6,417 nucleotides of DNA, taken from NCBI GenBank assembly GCA_934755305.1, contig CAKVLD010000111.1, positions 1 to 6,417 on the forward strand, written 5' to 3'. Source of the stretch: an uncultured Clostridium sp. (lineage in GTDB: Bacteria > Bacillota > Clostridia > Clostridiales > Clostridiaceae). Position 1 is the stretch's first letter. Each line of letters begins with the position of its first letter. The position numbers and the translations under genes are program-made. The notes beneath the pieces were generated by a model. That model saw nothing but the letters and a program-made list of their open reading frames with translations. It had not been told where the DNA came from and did no database searches. Shown here piece after piece: positions 1 to 6,006 of the stretch.

Positions 1-437
1 AAAACACCATTATAATTTGTTTTATTTTTAACTTTAATAATTTTATTTAAACTTTTACCATTTTCATCTATTTGTTCATATTCAGTACATGTAAAGTTAT
101 AATTATTTTCTTTCATAAATTTTAATTGACATTCTAATTTATTACTTATCCATAAATCATCACTATCTAAAAATGCCATATAATCACCTGTAGCTAATTC
201 CATTGCTTTTGTCCTCGCAACTGCTGCTCCTGAATTCTCTTCAAGCAAATAATATCTTATTCTACTATCATTATCTGCATATTTCTTAACAACCTCGTAA
301 GTATTATCAGTAGAACAATCATCAACAATTATCATTTCCCAATTTTTATATGATTGTTTTAAAACTGACTCAATGGTTTCACCGATAAACCTCTCACAAT
401 TATATGTAGGTGTTATAATTGAAATTAATTCACTCAT
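1..437 (-). CDS. Family 2 glycosyltransferase, N-terminal part (runs off left edge)
   Basis: This is the first 145 codons of a GT-A fold glycosyltransferase that should transfer a sugar from a nucleotide-sugar donor to the lipid-linked repeat unit on the cytoplasmic face of the membrane. The protein opens with the family signature SIITPTYN (residues 6-13). It continues with IIVDDCSTDNT (36-46), the nucleotide-binding loop, then NSGAAVAR (68-75) and the metal-binding DXD-type motif FLDSDD (89-94) followed by LW. No membrane segment is seen in the visible part; the acceptor-binding C-terminal half lies outside the window, so donor, acceptor and linkage cannot be assigned. The ATG shares one base with the TAA of the upstream sugar transferase (TAATG). 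A GAGGTG Shine-Dalgarno at 446-451 lies 8 bases before it, inside that gene, which points to translational coupling. Family assignment is firm; substrate is unknown. Confidence 0.93.
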   Translation of the reverse strand, partial: MSELISIITPTYNCERFIGETIESVLKQSYKNWEMIIVDDCSTDNTYEVVKKYADNDSRIRYYLLEENSGAAVARTKAMELATGDYMAFLDSDDLWISNKLECQLKFMKENNYNFTCTEYEQIDENGKSLNKIIKVKNKTNYNGV

Positions 438-1177
438 TACTTATTCACCTCATTGCTGATTATTTCTTCTACACTTTCACTATATTTATCTTTACTAAAT
501 ACAGCTAAAACTGTTTCTACCATTACTTTTATCTCACCATGAAACGTAAATTCCTTAATACTATTTAAATTAAAATACATTTTTTTTGGCAAAACTTCCT
601 CAATATAAGTTTTATCTACATTATTAGCTATTTCAAGGATTTTATCTTCATCTTTAAACTTAATGCTTGCCTTAGATGTTATCCCAGCTGGTAATAATAA
701 TGTTGCTAACATTTCATTAGTATATTTTTCTACATATTTAACTACCTCTGGTCTAGTACCAACAAAACTCATATCGCCACATATAACATTTAAAAGTTGT
801 GGAATTTCATCTAATCTAAGTTTTCTTATTTTTTTCCCTACCTTAGTAATTCTAGGATCATCACCAACTGTTACTTGTGTTCCTATTTTATCAGCATTCA
901 TAACCATCGTTCTAAACTTAAAAATTTTAAACTCTTTACCATACTGAGTAACTCTAACTTGCCTGTAAAATACTGGCCCTCTATCTGTTAATTTAATTGC
1001 TAATGATACAACTAACATAATAGGTGATAAAACTATTAATAATATTAAAGCTACAATTAAATCAAAAATCCTTTTATATAATAAATGAGTTTTCTTTTTG
1101 CTTAATATTTCATAATAATATCTTACTTCATTATTTTTCATATTATCTGGAAGCTCATCCCATTTTATTAACTTCAT
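437..1177 (-). CDS. Priming sugar-phosphate transferase (small monotopic phosphoglycosyl transferase, PglC/EpsL-like)
   Basis: This 246-residue bacterial sugar transferase should start each repeat unit by moving a sugar phosphate from a UDP-sugar to undecaprenyl phosphate. After a polar N-terminus there is one hydrophobic stretch at about 38-62 with a central Ser-Pro (51-52), matching the re-entrant helix of PglC-type enzymes. There is no multi-span N-terminal domain as in WbaP/WcaJ, so this is the minimal form. Family landmarks are GPVFYRQ (67-73), FKFRTM (86-91), the catalytic Asp-Glu pair in RLDEIPQLLNV (D123, E124), and GDMSFVGTRPE (134-144). The C-terminal part reads LPAGITSKASIKF (162-174) rather than the common KPGITGLAQ. 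The ATG is 3 bases after the aminotransferase stop, with GAGGG (1184-1188) 6 bases upstream, inside that gene's last codons. The preceding dehydratase and aminotransferase genes suggest a 4-amino-4,6-dideoxy-HexNAc substrate, but this is inference. Confidence 0.93.
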   Translation of the reverse strand: MKLIKWDELPDNMKNNEVRYYYEILSKKKTHLLYKRIFDLIVALILLIVLSPIMLVVSLAIKLTDRGPVFYRQVRVTQYGKEFKIFKFRTMVMNADKIGTQVTVGDDPRITKVGKKIRKLRLDEIPQLLNVICGDMSFVGTRPEVVKYVEKYTNEMLATLLLPAGITSKASIKFKDEDKILEIANNVDKTYIEEVLPKKMYFNLNSIKEFTFHGEIKVMVETVLAVFSKDKYSESVEEIISNEVNK

Positions 1178-1180
1178 TGT

Positions 1181-2380
1181 TTACCCTCTTAAAATTTCTC
1201 TTAAATTTTCAACGACATATTCTACATCGTCATTACTCATTAATGTATTTAACGGTAAAGTAATACTATTCTTATACATATTAAAGCCATTAGGATAATC
1301 ATTAATTTTAAACCCTAAATTTTTATAAGCAGTCATCATTGGTAATGGCTTATAATGAACATTTGTAGCTATTCCTTTCTCCGCCATCTTAACTATTACT
1401 TTATTTCTAAACTCTTCATCTTTACCATTTAATCTCACTATATATAAATGTCCACTTGATTCAGAACTTTCATCATAATGTTTTAATATTTTAACGTCAC
1501 ATCCTGACAATAATTCATTATACCTATTAATTAATTCTTTTCTTCTACTTAACACTTCATCATATCTTCTTAATTGAGATAAACCTATTGCTGCAGCTAT
1601 ATCTGTCATATTACACTTATAAGCTGGACTAATTATGTCGTATTCCCATGCTCCTAGTTTTGTTTTTGCTAATGCATCTTTTGTTTGCCCATGCAATGAA
1701 AGGGTCATTAAATGTTGATAAATATCACTGTTATCTATGCCATTTATATCTCTCCAAGTTACAGCGCCACCTTCAGCTGTTGTAAGGTTTTTTACTGCAT
1801 GAAAAGAAAAACTTGTAAAATCAGCTATATTACCACTCATTTTACCTTTTTGTTTAGCTCCAAAAGAATGTGCAGCATCAGCTATAACAGCTATTCTTCC
1901 TATTTTATCCTGTATTTCGTTGTTAGCTTTAAATAGTTCTTTTTTACTTTCCACTAGTTTAAATATTGCTTCATAATTACAAATAACACCTGCTAAATCA
2001 ACTGCAATTATTGCTTTTGTCTTTTCGGTAATTGCTTCTTCTAATTTATTTAAATCCATTTCGTAACTCTCTGGTGCAGTATCAATTAAAACTATTTTAG
2101 CTCCTACATGATCTATTACACTAGCTGATGCTGTATATGTATATGCAGATGTTATTACTTCATCTCCTTTACCTATTCCTAATAGTCTCAAAATTAATTC
2201 CATACCTGCAGTTGCTGAATTTAAACAAACTGCTCTATTTGTTTCGCAATATTCAGCTATTTTAGCTTCAAAAGTTTTTGTTCTCGGTCCTGTAGTAATC
2301 CAGCCACTTCTTAAGGCGTCTACTACTTCTTGTATATCTTCTTCTCTTATATCTGGTGGTGAAAATGGTATATTTCTCAT
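1181..2380 (-). CDS. PLP-dependent sugar-nucleotide aminotransferase (DegT/DnrJ/EryC1/StrS family)
   Basis: This 399-residue cytoplasmic enzyme belongs to the family that transfers an amino group, usually from glutamate, to a keto-sugar nucleotide. Visible landmarks are the N-terminal FSPPDI and GWITTGPRT (26-34) and the cofactor phosphate-binding SATAG (55-59). Further on are the aromatic-rich SAYTYTASA (78-86), VIADAAHSFGA (165-175) with D168 expected to bind the pyridine nitrogen, and SFHAVKNLTTAEGGA (192-206). K197 in that last motif is the expected Schiff-base lysine. NMTDIAAAIGLSQL (258-271) and NVHYKPL (340-346) match the C-terminal domain. Compared with the compact family members there is an extra charged stretch at about 143-162 between the DLAG strand and the ADAAH motif. 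The start has AGGAGAG (2386-2392), with its GGAG core 7 bases upstream. It directly follows the 4,6-dehydratase gene by 28 bases, so its likely substrate is the 4-keto-6-deoxy product of that enzyme; the exact sugar and stereochemistry are not shown by the sequence. Confidence 0.93.
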   Translation of the reverse strand: MRNIPFSPPDIREEDIQEVVDALRSGWITTGPRTKTFEAKIAEYCETNRAVCLNSATAGMELILRLLGIGKGDEVITSAYTYTASASVIDHVGAKIVLIDTAPESYEMDLNKLEEAITEKTKAIIAVDLAGVICNYEAIFKLVESKKELFKANNEIQDKIGRIAVIADAAHSFGAKQKGKMSGNIADFTSFSFHAVKNLTTAEGGAVTWRDINGIDNSDIYQHLMTLSLHGQTKDALAKTKLGAWEYDIISPAYKCNMTDIAAAIGLSQLRRYDEVLSRRKELINRYNELLSGCDVKILKHYDESSESSGHLYIVRLNGKDEEFRNKVIVKMAEKGIATNVHYKPLPMMTAYKNLGFKINDYPNGFNMYKNSITLPLNTLMSNDDVEYVVENLREILRG

Positions 2381-2408
2381 TTGTACTCTCCTTTAATTAA
2401 AGTTTTAT

Positions 2409-4343
2409 TTAAGATACCTTGCTATTTACTTCCTCTGGTTCCTTATACGTAGGTACATATTCTTTAAGTTTTTCCCTAAGCATTTGTTCATTTCCGCTAA
2501 TAGCAATATTTAAAAGTTCATTTATTTTTTTTTCTATATCATCAAATTCAAATTCACCTGGTTTACCGATAAATATTTTTTTATGCTTTGTTTCTGTTAA
2601 TCCTTCTTCATTCATTAAAAGCTCTTCATAAAGCTTTTCTCCTGGTCTAAGTCCTGTAATTTGAATTTCAATATCTTTGTGTGGTTCAAAACCTGAAAGC
2701 TTAATAAGATTTTCAGCTAAATCATAAATTTTAACTGGTTCTCCCATATCAAGGACAAATATTTCTCCACCTTCTGCATAAGCACCAGCTTGAAGTACAA
2801 GTTGTGTTGCTTCAGGTATGGTCATAAAGTATCTTGTAATATCTTTATGTGTTAGTGTAACAGGTCCACCGTTTGCAATTTGCCTTTTAAATAAAGGAAC
2901 TACTGAACCATTACTACCAAGTACATTACCAAATCTAACAGCTACAAATTCAGTTTTACTTACCTTATCAATGGACTGAATAATCATTTCACACATTCTC
3001 TTTGTTGCACCCATTACATTAGTTGGGTTAACTGCCTTATCAGTAGATATTAAAACAAATCGTTCAACATTATGTTTACTAGCAAGCTTTGCCACATTAA
3101 AAGTACCTACAACATTATTTTTAATAGCTTCTGCTGGACTATCCTCCATAAGAGGTACATGTTTATGAGCAGCTGCATGGAATACCACTTGGGGGCTATA
3201 CTTGTTATATACTTGTTTTAGTTTAACTTTATCTCTTACTGAACCAATTAAAGTTACTAAATTTAAATTAGGATAATTTCTTTTTAATTCATTTTGTATT
3301 TCATAGGCATTATTTTCATAGATATCGAAAATAATAAGCTGCTTAGGTTCAAATTTAGCAATTTGTCTACATAATTCTGATCCAATAGAGCCACCACCGC
3401 CAGTTACAAGTACAACTTTACCTTCTAAATAATCTGCTATTCCTTCATGATCTAAGTTAATTGCTTCTCTTCCTAATAAATCTTCTACATTCACATCTCT
3501 TATTTTATTAATGGAGAATTTTTCATCAATCATTTCAGCTACACCTGGCATTATTTTCACTGATACTTTAGCATCTTTGCACTTATCTATTATGCCTCTT
3601 AACGATTCATCCTTAATTGAAGCAATGGCAATAATAATTTCATCAATATTCTTTTCTTGTGCAATAGACACAATATCATTTCTATTACCTAAAACTTTAA
3701 TTCCATTTATATATGTACCAAGCTTTTGGCTATCATCATCAATAAATCCAACTACTTTTTTTCCTAGCTGTGGATGTTTTTTATATTCTGATGAAACTAA
3801 AGCTCCTCCTTCGCCTGCTCCTATAACAAGCACCATCTTTATGTCTTCTTTATTCTTTATCTCAGTAAATTTTAATGCTCTTCTTAAGACTCTCCAATAA
3901 ATTCTTACGCCACAACAAGTTATCATTACCATTATTCCAGCAATAATAGATACCATAATTGGTACTCTGCTACTTACAAATAATGATATGATAATGTTTA
4001 TAACCATGGCTGATATAGAAGCTATTACCCCATTAATAAACTCTCTATATCCTGCAAGAGTCCATATACTGTTATATTGTTTAAAACAGTAAAAAATTAA
4101 AATATATATAGCTACAAAAAATGTAATCTTTGTACTATGTTTTATAAATATTGAAGTTATTTCTGCTAGCTTATCATGCTGATAAAGTCTAACAATAAAA
4201 GCTAAATAATATGAAAAGAATATTAAAATTATATCAATAACTAATAAAGTAGCTATTTTAAATTTCCTATTTCTAAATAATATAAACTTATCTCCCACAT
4301 TTATCCCCCTATCCTTTTTATTTTTTATTTTGTTGTTATCCAT
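2409..4343 (-). CDS. Membrane-bound UDP-HexNAc 4,6-dehydratase (CapD/PglF/WbpM-like)
   Basis: This 644-residue protein combines four predicted membrane helices (about 31-52, 72-88, 103-124, 127-146) with two Rossmann-like cytoplasmic domains. The first carries VLVIGAGEGG (171-180). The second is an extended short-chain dehydrogenase with TGGGGSIGSE (314-323), FHAAAHKHVPLME (388-400), STDKA (433-437) and a Met-x-x-x-Lys (M444, K448) where most such enzymes have Tyr-x-x-x-Lys. That substitution is typical of the PglF/WbpM/FlaA1 group, which converts UDP-GlcNAc to a 4-keto-6-deoxy sugar. RFGNVLGSNGSV (470-481) and LRPGEKLYEEL (565-575) are also diagnostic. Length fits the full-length family. The start is uncertain: ATG 4343 is 12 bases after the kinase gene but has no well-placed Shine-Dalgarno. 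A GTG at 4298 has AGGGGG 6 bases upstream and would give 629 residues, still keeping all membrane helices. The position between kinase and aminotransferase suggests a role in making a dedicated amino sugar for priming. Confidence 0.95.
   Translation of the reverse strand: MDNNKIKNKKDRGINVGDKFILFRNRKFKIATLLVIDIILIFFSYYLAFIVRLYQHDKLAEITSIFIKHSTKITFFVAIYILIFYCFKQYNSIWTLAGYREFINGVIASISAMVINIIISLFVSSRVPIMVSIIAGIMVMITCCGVRIYWRVLRRALKFTEIKNKEDIKMVLVIGAGEGGALVSSEYKKHPQLGKKVVGFIDDDSQKLGTYINGIKVLGNRNDIVSIAQEKNIDEIIIAIASIKDESLRGIIDKCKDAKVSVKIMPGVAEMIDEKFSINKIRDVNVEDLLGREAINLDHEGIADYLEGKVVLVTGGGGSIGSELCRQIAKFEPKQLIIFDIYENNAYEIQNELKRNYPNLNLVTLIGSVRDKVKLKQVYNKYSPQVVFHAAAHKHVPLMEDSPAEAIKNNVVGTFNVAKLASKHNVERFVLISTDKAVNPTNVMGATKRMCEMIIQSIDKVSKTEFVAVRFGNVLGSNGSVVPLFKRQIANGGPVTLTHKDITRYFMTIPEATQLVLQAGAYAEGGEIFVLDMGEPVKIYDLAENLIKLSGFEPHKDIEIQITGLRPGEKLYEELLMNEEGLTETKHKKIFIGKPGEFEFDDIEKKINELLNIAISGNEQMLREKLKEYVPTYKEPEEVNSKVS
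4305..4310 (-). promoter_or_regulatory. Shine-Dalgarno-like AGGGGG inside the annotated dehydratase 5' end
   Basis: AGGGGG lies 6 bases upstream of an in-frame GTG at 4298 (codon 16 of the long form). Read as codons it is AGG GGG, both G-rich in a strongly AT-rich gene, so the bases fit a ribosome binding site better than ordinary coding sequence. The upstream ATG at 4343 has only a GGAG at 4361-4364, 17 bases away, which is too far for a normal site. Either start is possible; the sequence slightly favours the GTG. Confidence 0.5.
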
Positions 4344-4355
4344 AAATACTTTTGG

Positions 4356-5003
4356 TTATTCTCCGTAATAATAGTAATTATTTTTCTTATTTTCCACTCC
4401 ATTTAATACAGTACCAATAACTTTTCCTTGTACCTTCTTAATTAAATCCACAGAATTTAAAACCATTTCCCTTTTAGTAGATCCAGCTCTTACCACTAGT
4501 AGTACCCCATCTGCTTTAGTTGATAATACTTGTGCATCAGTCACTGCTTGTAGTGGTGGTGTATCAAGAATGATATATTTAAATTCCTTCTTCATTTCTT
4601 CAATAAAAGCAGTCATAGCTCTAGACGCTAACATTTCTGAAGGATTTGGTGGAATTTTTCCTGCTGTTATTATTGTTAAGTTTTCATTATATTTATTAGC
4701 TACTTCTTCAAATAATTTTTTTCTTAATAAAAGCTCTGCTGTTCCAGCTGCATTTGATATTTTAAACTTCTTATGTATTGAAGGTTTTCTCATATCACAA
4801 TCCACCAATAAAACACTATTACCACTTTGGGCTAAAGCAATTGCTAAATTTCCTGCAGTAGTTGACTTTCCTTCTCCTGGCACTGAACTTGTTACCACAA
4901 TTACTCTATACTCATCATCAAAAGAAGAATATTCAATATTAGATCTTAAACTTCTATAAGCTTCTGCATCAATTGATTTTGGTGCTTTTTCCATTACAAA
5001 CAT
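4356..5003 (-). CDS. cpsD: BY-type protein tyrosine kinase of the polysaccharide operon
   Basis: This 215-residue cytoplasmic P-loop protein is the catalytic half of a Firmicute bacterial tyrosine kinase. It autophosphorylates a C-terminal tyrosine cluster and, with its membrane adaptor, controls polymer length and export. It shows EAYRSLRSNI (14-23), the E-x2-R-x2-R oligomerisation motif; Walker A SVPGEGKST (40-48, K46); Walker A' LLVDCDMRKP (65-74); and Walker B YIILDTPP (143-150). IPPNPSEML (117-125) is also typical of the family. The tail ends in four consecutive tyrosines (210-213) followed by Gly-Glu, a very compact cluster compared with the spaced tyrosines in streptococcal CpsD. ATG 5003 is preferred over ATG 4994 because TAGGAGGA (5011-5018) sits 8 bases upstream; that site overlaps the TAG stop of the adaptor gene, suggesting coupled translation. 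The MinD/ParA family shares the fold, but the tyrosine tail and neighbours make the kinase call secure. Confidence 0.95.
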   Translation of the reverse strand: MFVMEKAPKSIDAEAYRSLRSNIEYSSFDDEYRVIVVTSSVPGEGKSTTAGNLAIALAQSGNSVLLVDCDMRKPSIHKKFKISNAAGTAELLLRKKLFEEVANKYNENLTIITAGKIPPNPSEMLASRAMTAFIEEMKKEFKYIILDTPPLQAVTDAQVLSTKADGVLLVVRAGSTKREMVLNSVDLIKKVQGKVIGTVLNGVENKKNNYYYYGE

Positions 5004-5015
5004 TATATTTTCCTC

Positions 5016-5693
5016 CTAATCTAAATCAGACATTGGAATAACTCCAAGTACAGGTATATCTAAATCTTTTTCTAATTGTTCTTTATTTTTATAAGTGTTA
5101 TCTAAATATTCTAGTAAAAATACTATACCGAAACCTACCATCATTCCTAAGATAAAAGCTATAGCTATATTCATAGTTTTATTGGGAGCCACTGGATTCT
5201 TTGGTAATTCTACACTTTCAAGGATTTTTACATTTCCATTAGGTACTAATTCTTCTGCCTTAGTTATAAATTCATTTGTTATGCTTTCTAAGATATTTTT
5301 TGCAATACTTGGACTTTTACTTTGATATGATATTTGTAATATTTGAGTTCCTGTAAGTGTATTTACAGTTATACCATTTAACACACTGTTTACAGATAAA
5401 TCATATTCACTATTATCTATAGCCTTATTCACTAAATCCTTAGTTTTTATCAGCTCTGAATATGTTTTTATTAAGTTTTGGTACATAGAAACATCGCTGG
5501 AATTATATCCTTCTGATTCAGCACCTTCTTTACCTATAAATATCTTTGTACTAGCTTCGTATGTAGGTGATATTATAAAAAAACTAAAAATTCCTGACAC
5601 TACTGTTGCTAATACAGTTGTTAAAGCTATTATTTTCCACCTTTTTTTCACTGCATCTATTATTTCTGATATGCTAATTACTTGTTCTTCCAT
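5016..5693 (-). CDS. cpsC: Polysaccharide co-polymerase / kinase adaptor (Wzz, CpsC-like)
   Basis: This 225-residue membrane protein is the chain-length regulator and activator of the CpsD-type kinase. It has a short cytoplasmic N-terminus, a membrane helix at about 21-41, an extracytoplasmic region of roughly 130 residues starting with the usual SPTYEASTKIFIG (42-54), and a second helix at about 173-194. A proline-rich PKNPVAPNK (164-172) precedes the second helix, as is typical of Wzz proteins. The cytoplasmic tail YLDNTYKNKEQLEKDL (196-211) and IPVLGVIP (213-220) is the part known in this family to contact and activate the kinase. Kinase and adaptor are separate proteins, as in Firmicutes; in most proteobacteria they are fused. 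The start ATG has AAAGGAGT (5703-5710) upstream, with its GGAG core 10 bases away. The gene is first in the tightly packed run and follows a 313-base spacer with a candidate promoter. Confidence 0.95.
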   Translation of the reverse strand: MEEQVISISEIIDAVKKRWKIIALTTVLATVVSGIFSFFIISPTYEASTKIFIGKEGAESEGYNSSDVSMYQNLIKTYSELIKTKDLVNKAIDNSEYDLSVNSVLNGITVNTLTGTQILQISYQSKSPSIAKNILESITNEFITKAEELVPNGNVKILESVELPKNPVAPNKTMNIAIAFILGMMVGFGIVFLLEYLDNTYKNKEQLEKDLDIPVLGVIPMSDLD

Positions 5694-5698
5694 ATATT

Positions 5699-5782
5699 TT
5701 ATACTCCTTTTTTCTTAAGATTATATTCATATATAAATCCATGGCATATTATATCATCTAATTTCGACTCTTCAAAATCCAT
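5699..5782 (-). CDS. Possible 27-codon ORF just upstream of cpsC (unrecognised)
   Basis: A small open frame begins at ATG 5782, with AAGGG (5788-5792) 5 bases upstream, and ends at TAA 5701-5699, 5 bases before the cpsC ATG. The peptide starts MDFEESKLDDIICHGF and ends in a Lys-rich stretch, KKKGV. The cpsC Shine-Dalgarno lies inside its last codons, the arrangement expected for a coupled leader peptide or small gene. The frame stays open for 18 more codons upstream, to a TAA at 5837-5839, so it could also be the tail of a decayed gene. I do not recognise the sequence. A candidate promoter overlaps its middle, and if that promoter is the real one the whole ORF would not be in the transcript. 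Existence as a gene is doubtful. Confidence 0.25.
   Translation of the reverse strand: MDFEESKLDDIICHGFIYEYNLKKKGV
5748..5775 (-). promoter_or_regulatory. Candidate sigma-A-type promoter for cpsC and downstream genes
   Basis: Reading the minus strand, a -35-like TTGAAG (5770-5775) is followed after 16 bases by a perfect -10 TATAAT (5748-5753). A TG one base before the -10 (5755-5756) makes an extended -10 element. Transcription would begin near 5741, giving a leader of about 48 bases that contains the cpsC Shine-Dalgarno. In AT-rich DNA such matches occur by chance, but the exact hexamer, the extended element and the position ahead of a tightly packed operon support it. Confidence 0.5.
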
Positions 5783-5905
5783 ACACGCCCTTAATTTACT
5801 ATTTTTTACATTTCTTTCGTCACTTTTGTTGTTTTTTTAATAAAATTAAAAACATTATGTTGTTATTATATTTTTTATTTTTCTTCTTAATAATTTACAT
5901 AATAT

Positions 5906-5928
5906 ATCGTCGTATTTTGTCAGACGAT
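5906..5928 (+). repeat. Inverted repeat ATCGTC / GACGAT, terminator-like on the plus strand
   Basis: Perfect 6-base arms (5906-5911 and 5923-5928) flank an 11-base loop. On the plus strand the right arm runs into TTTTT (5928-5932), like a weak intrinsic terminator. On the minus strand, the direction of every gene here, the A run comes before the hairpin and no T run follows, so it would not terminate cpsB. It could instead be an operator or a relic of a plus-strand gene. The stem is short, so function is uncertain. Confidence 0.35.
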
Positions 5929-6006
5929 TTTTAAAAAAATTTTATTTATATTAAATTTATTATTATACTTATTAAAGTTTATCACATGTTTTATCAATAT
6001 CAAAAT

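Larger units (their letters stand above)
5694..6006. other. 313-base AT-rich spacer between cpsB and cpsC
   Basis: This is the only sizeable non-coding stretch in the window. It holds the candidate promoter (5748-5775), the possible small ORF (5699-5782) and an inverted repeat (5906-5928). The rest consists largely of A and T runs. Downstream of the cpsB stop on the minus strand I see no GC-containing hairpin followed by a T run, so cpsB transcripts may read through into cpsC. A stretch around 5780-5795 (GGGCGTG on the minus strand) is locally richer in G and C than its surroundings. Confidence 0.7.

Noticed and set aside
663..947. Plus-strand open frame opposite the priming transferase
   Set aside because: It is the antisense shadow of a clear family gene, with no ribosome site or recognisable domain. 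The other plus-strand frames opposite the aminotransferase, dehydratase, kinase and adaptor genes were rejected for the same reason.
4344..4355. An EAR-type antitermination RNA as found between epsB and epsC of Bacillus subtilis
   Set aside because: The gap between the kinase and dehydratase genes is only 12 bases, too small for that structured element.
5735..5782. Direct repeat ATGGATTT at 5775-5782 and 5735-5742 (minus strand)
   Set aside because: Eight bases repeated once in AT-rich DNA is expected by chance, and there is no further similarity around the copies.
5838..5856. AT-only hairpin TTTTTAAT-AAA-ATTAAAAA in the spacer
   Set aside because: It contains no G or C pairs and no T run after it on the minus strand; such palindromes are common in this base composition.
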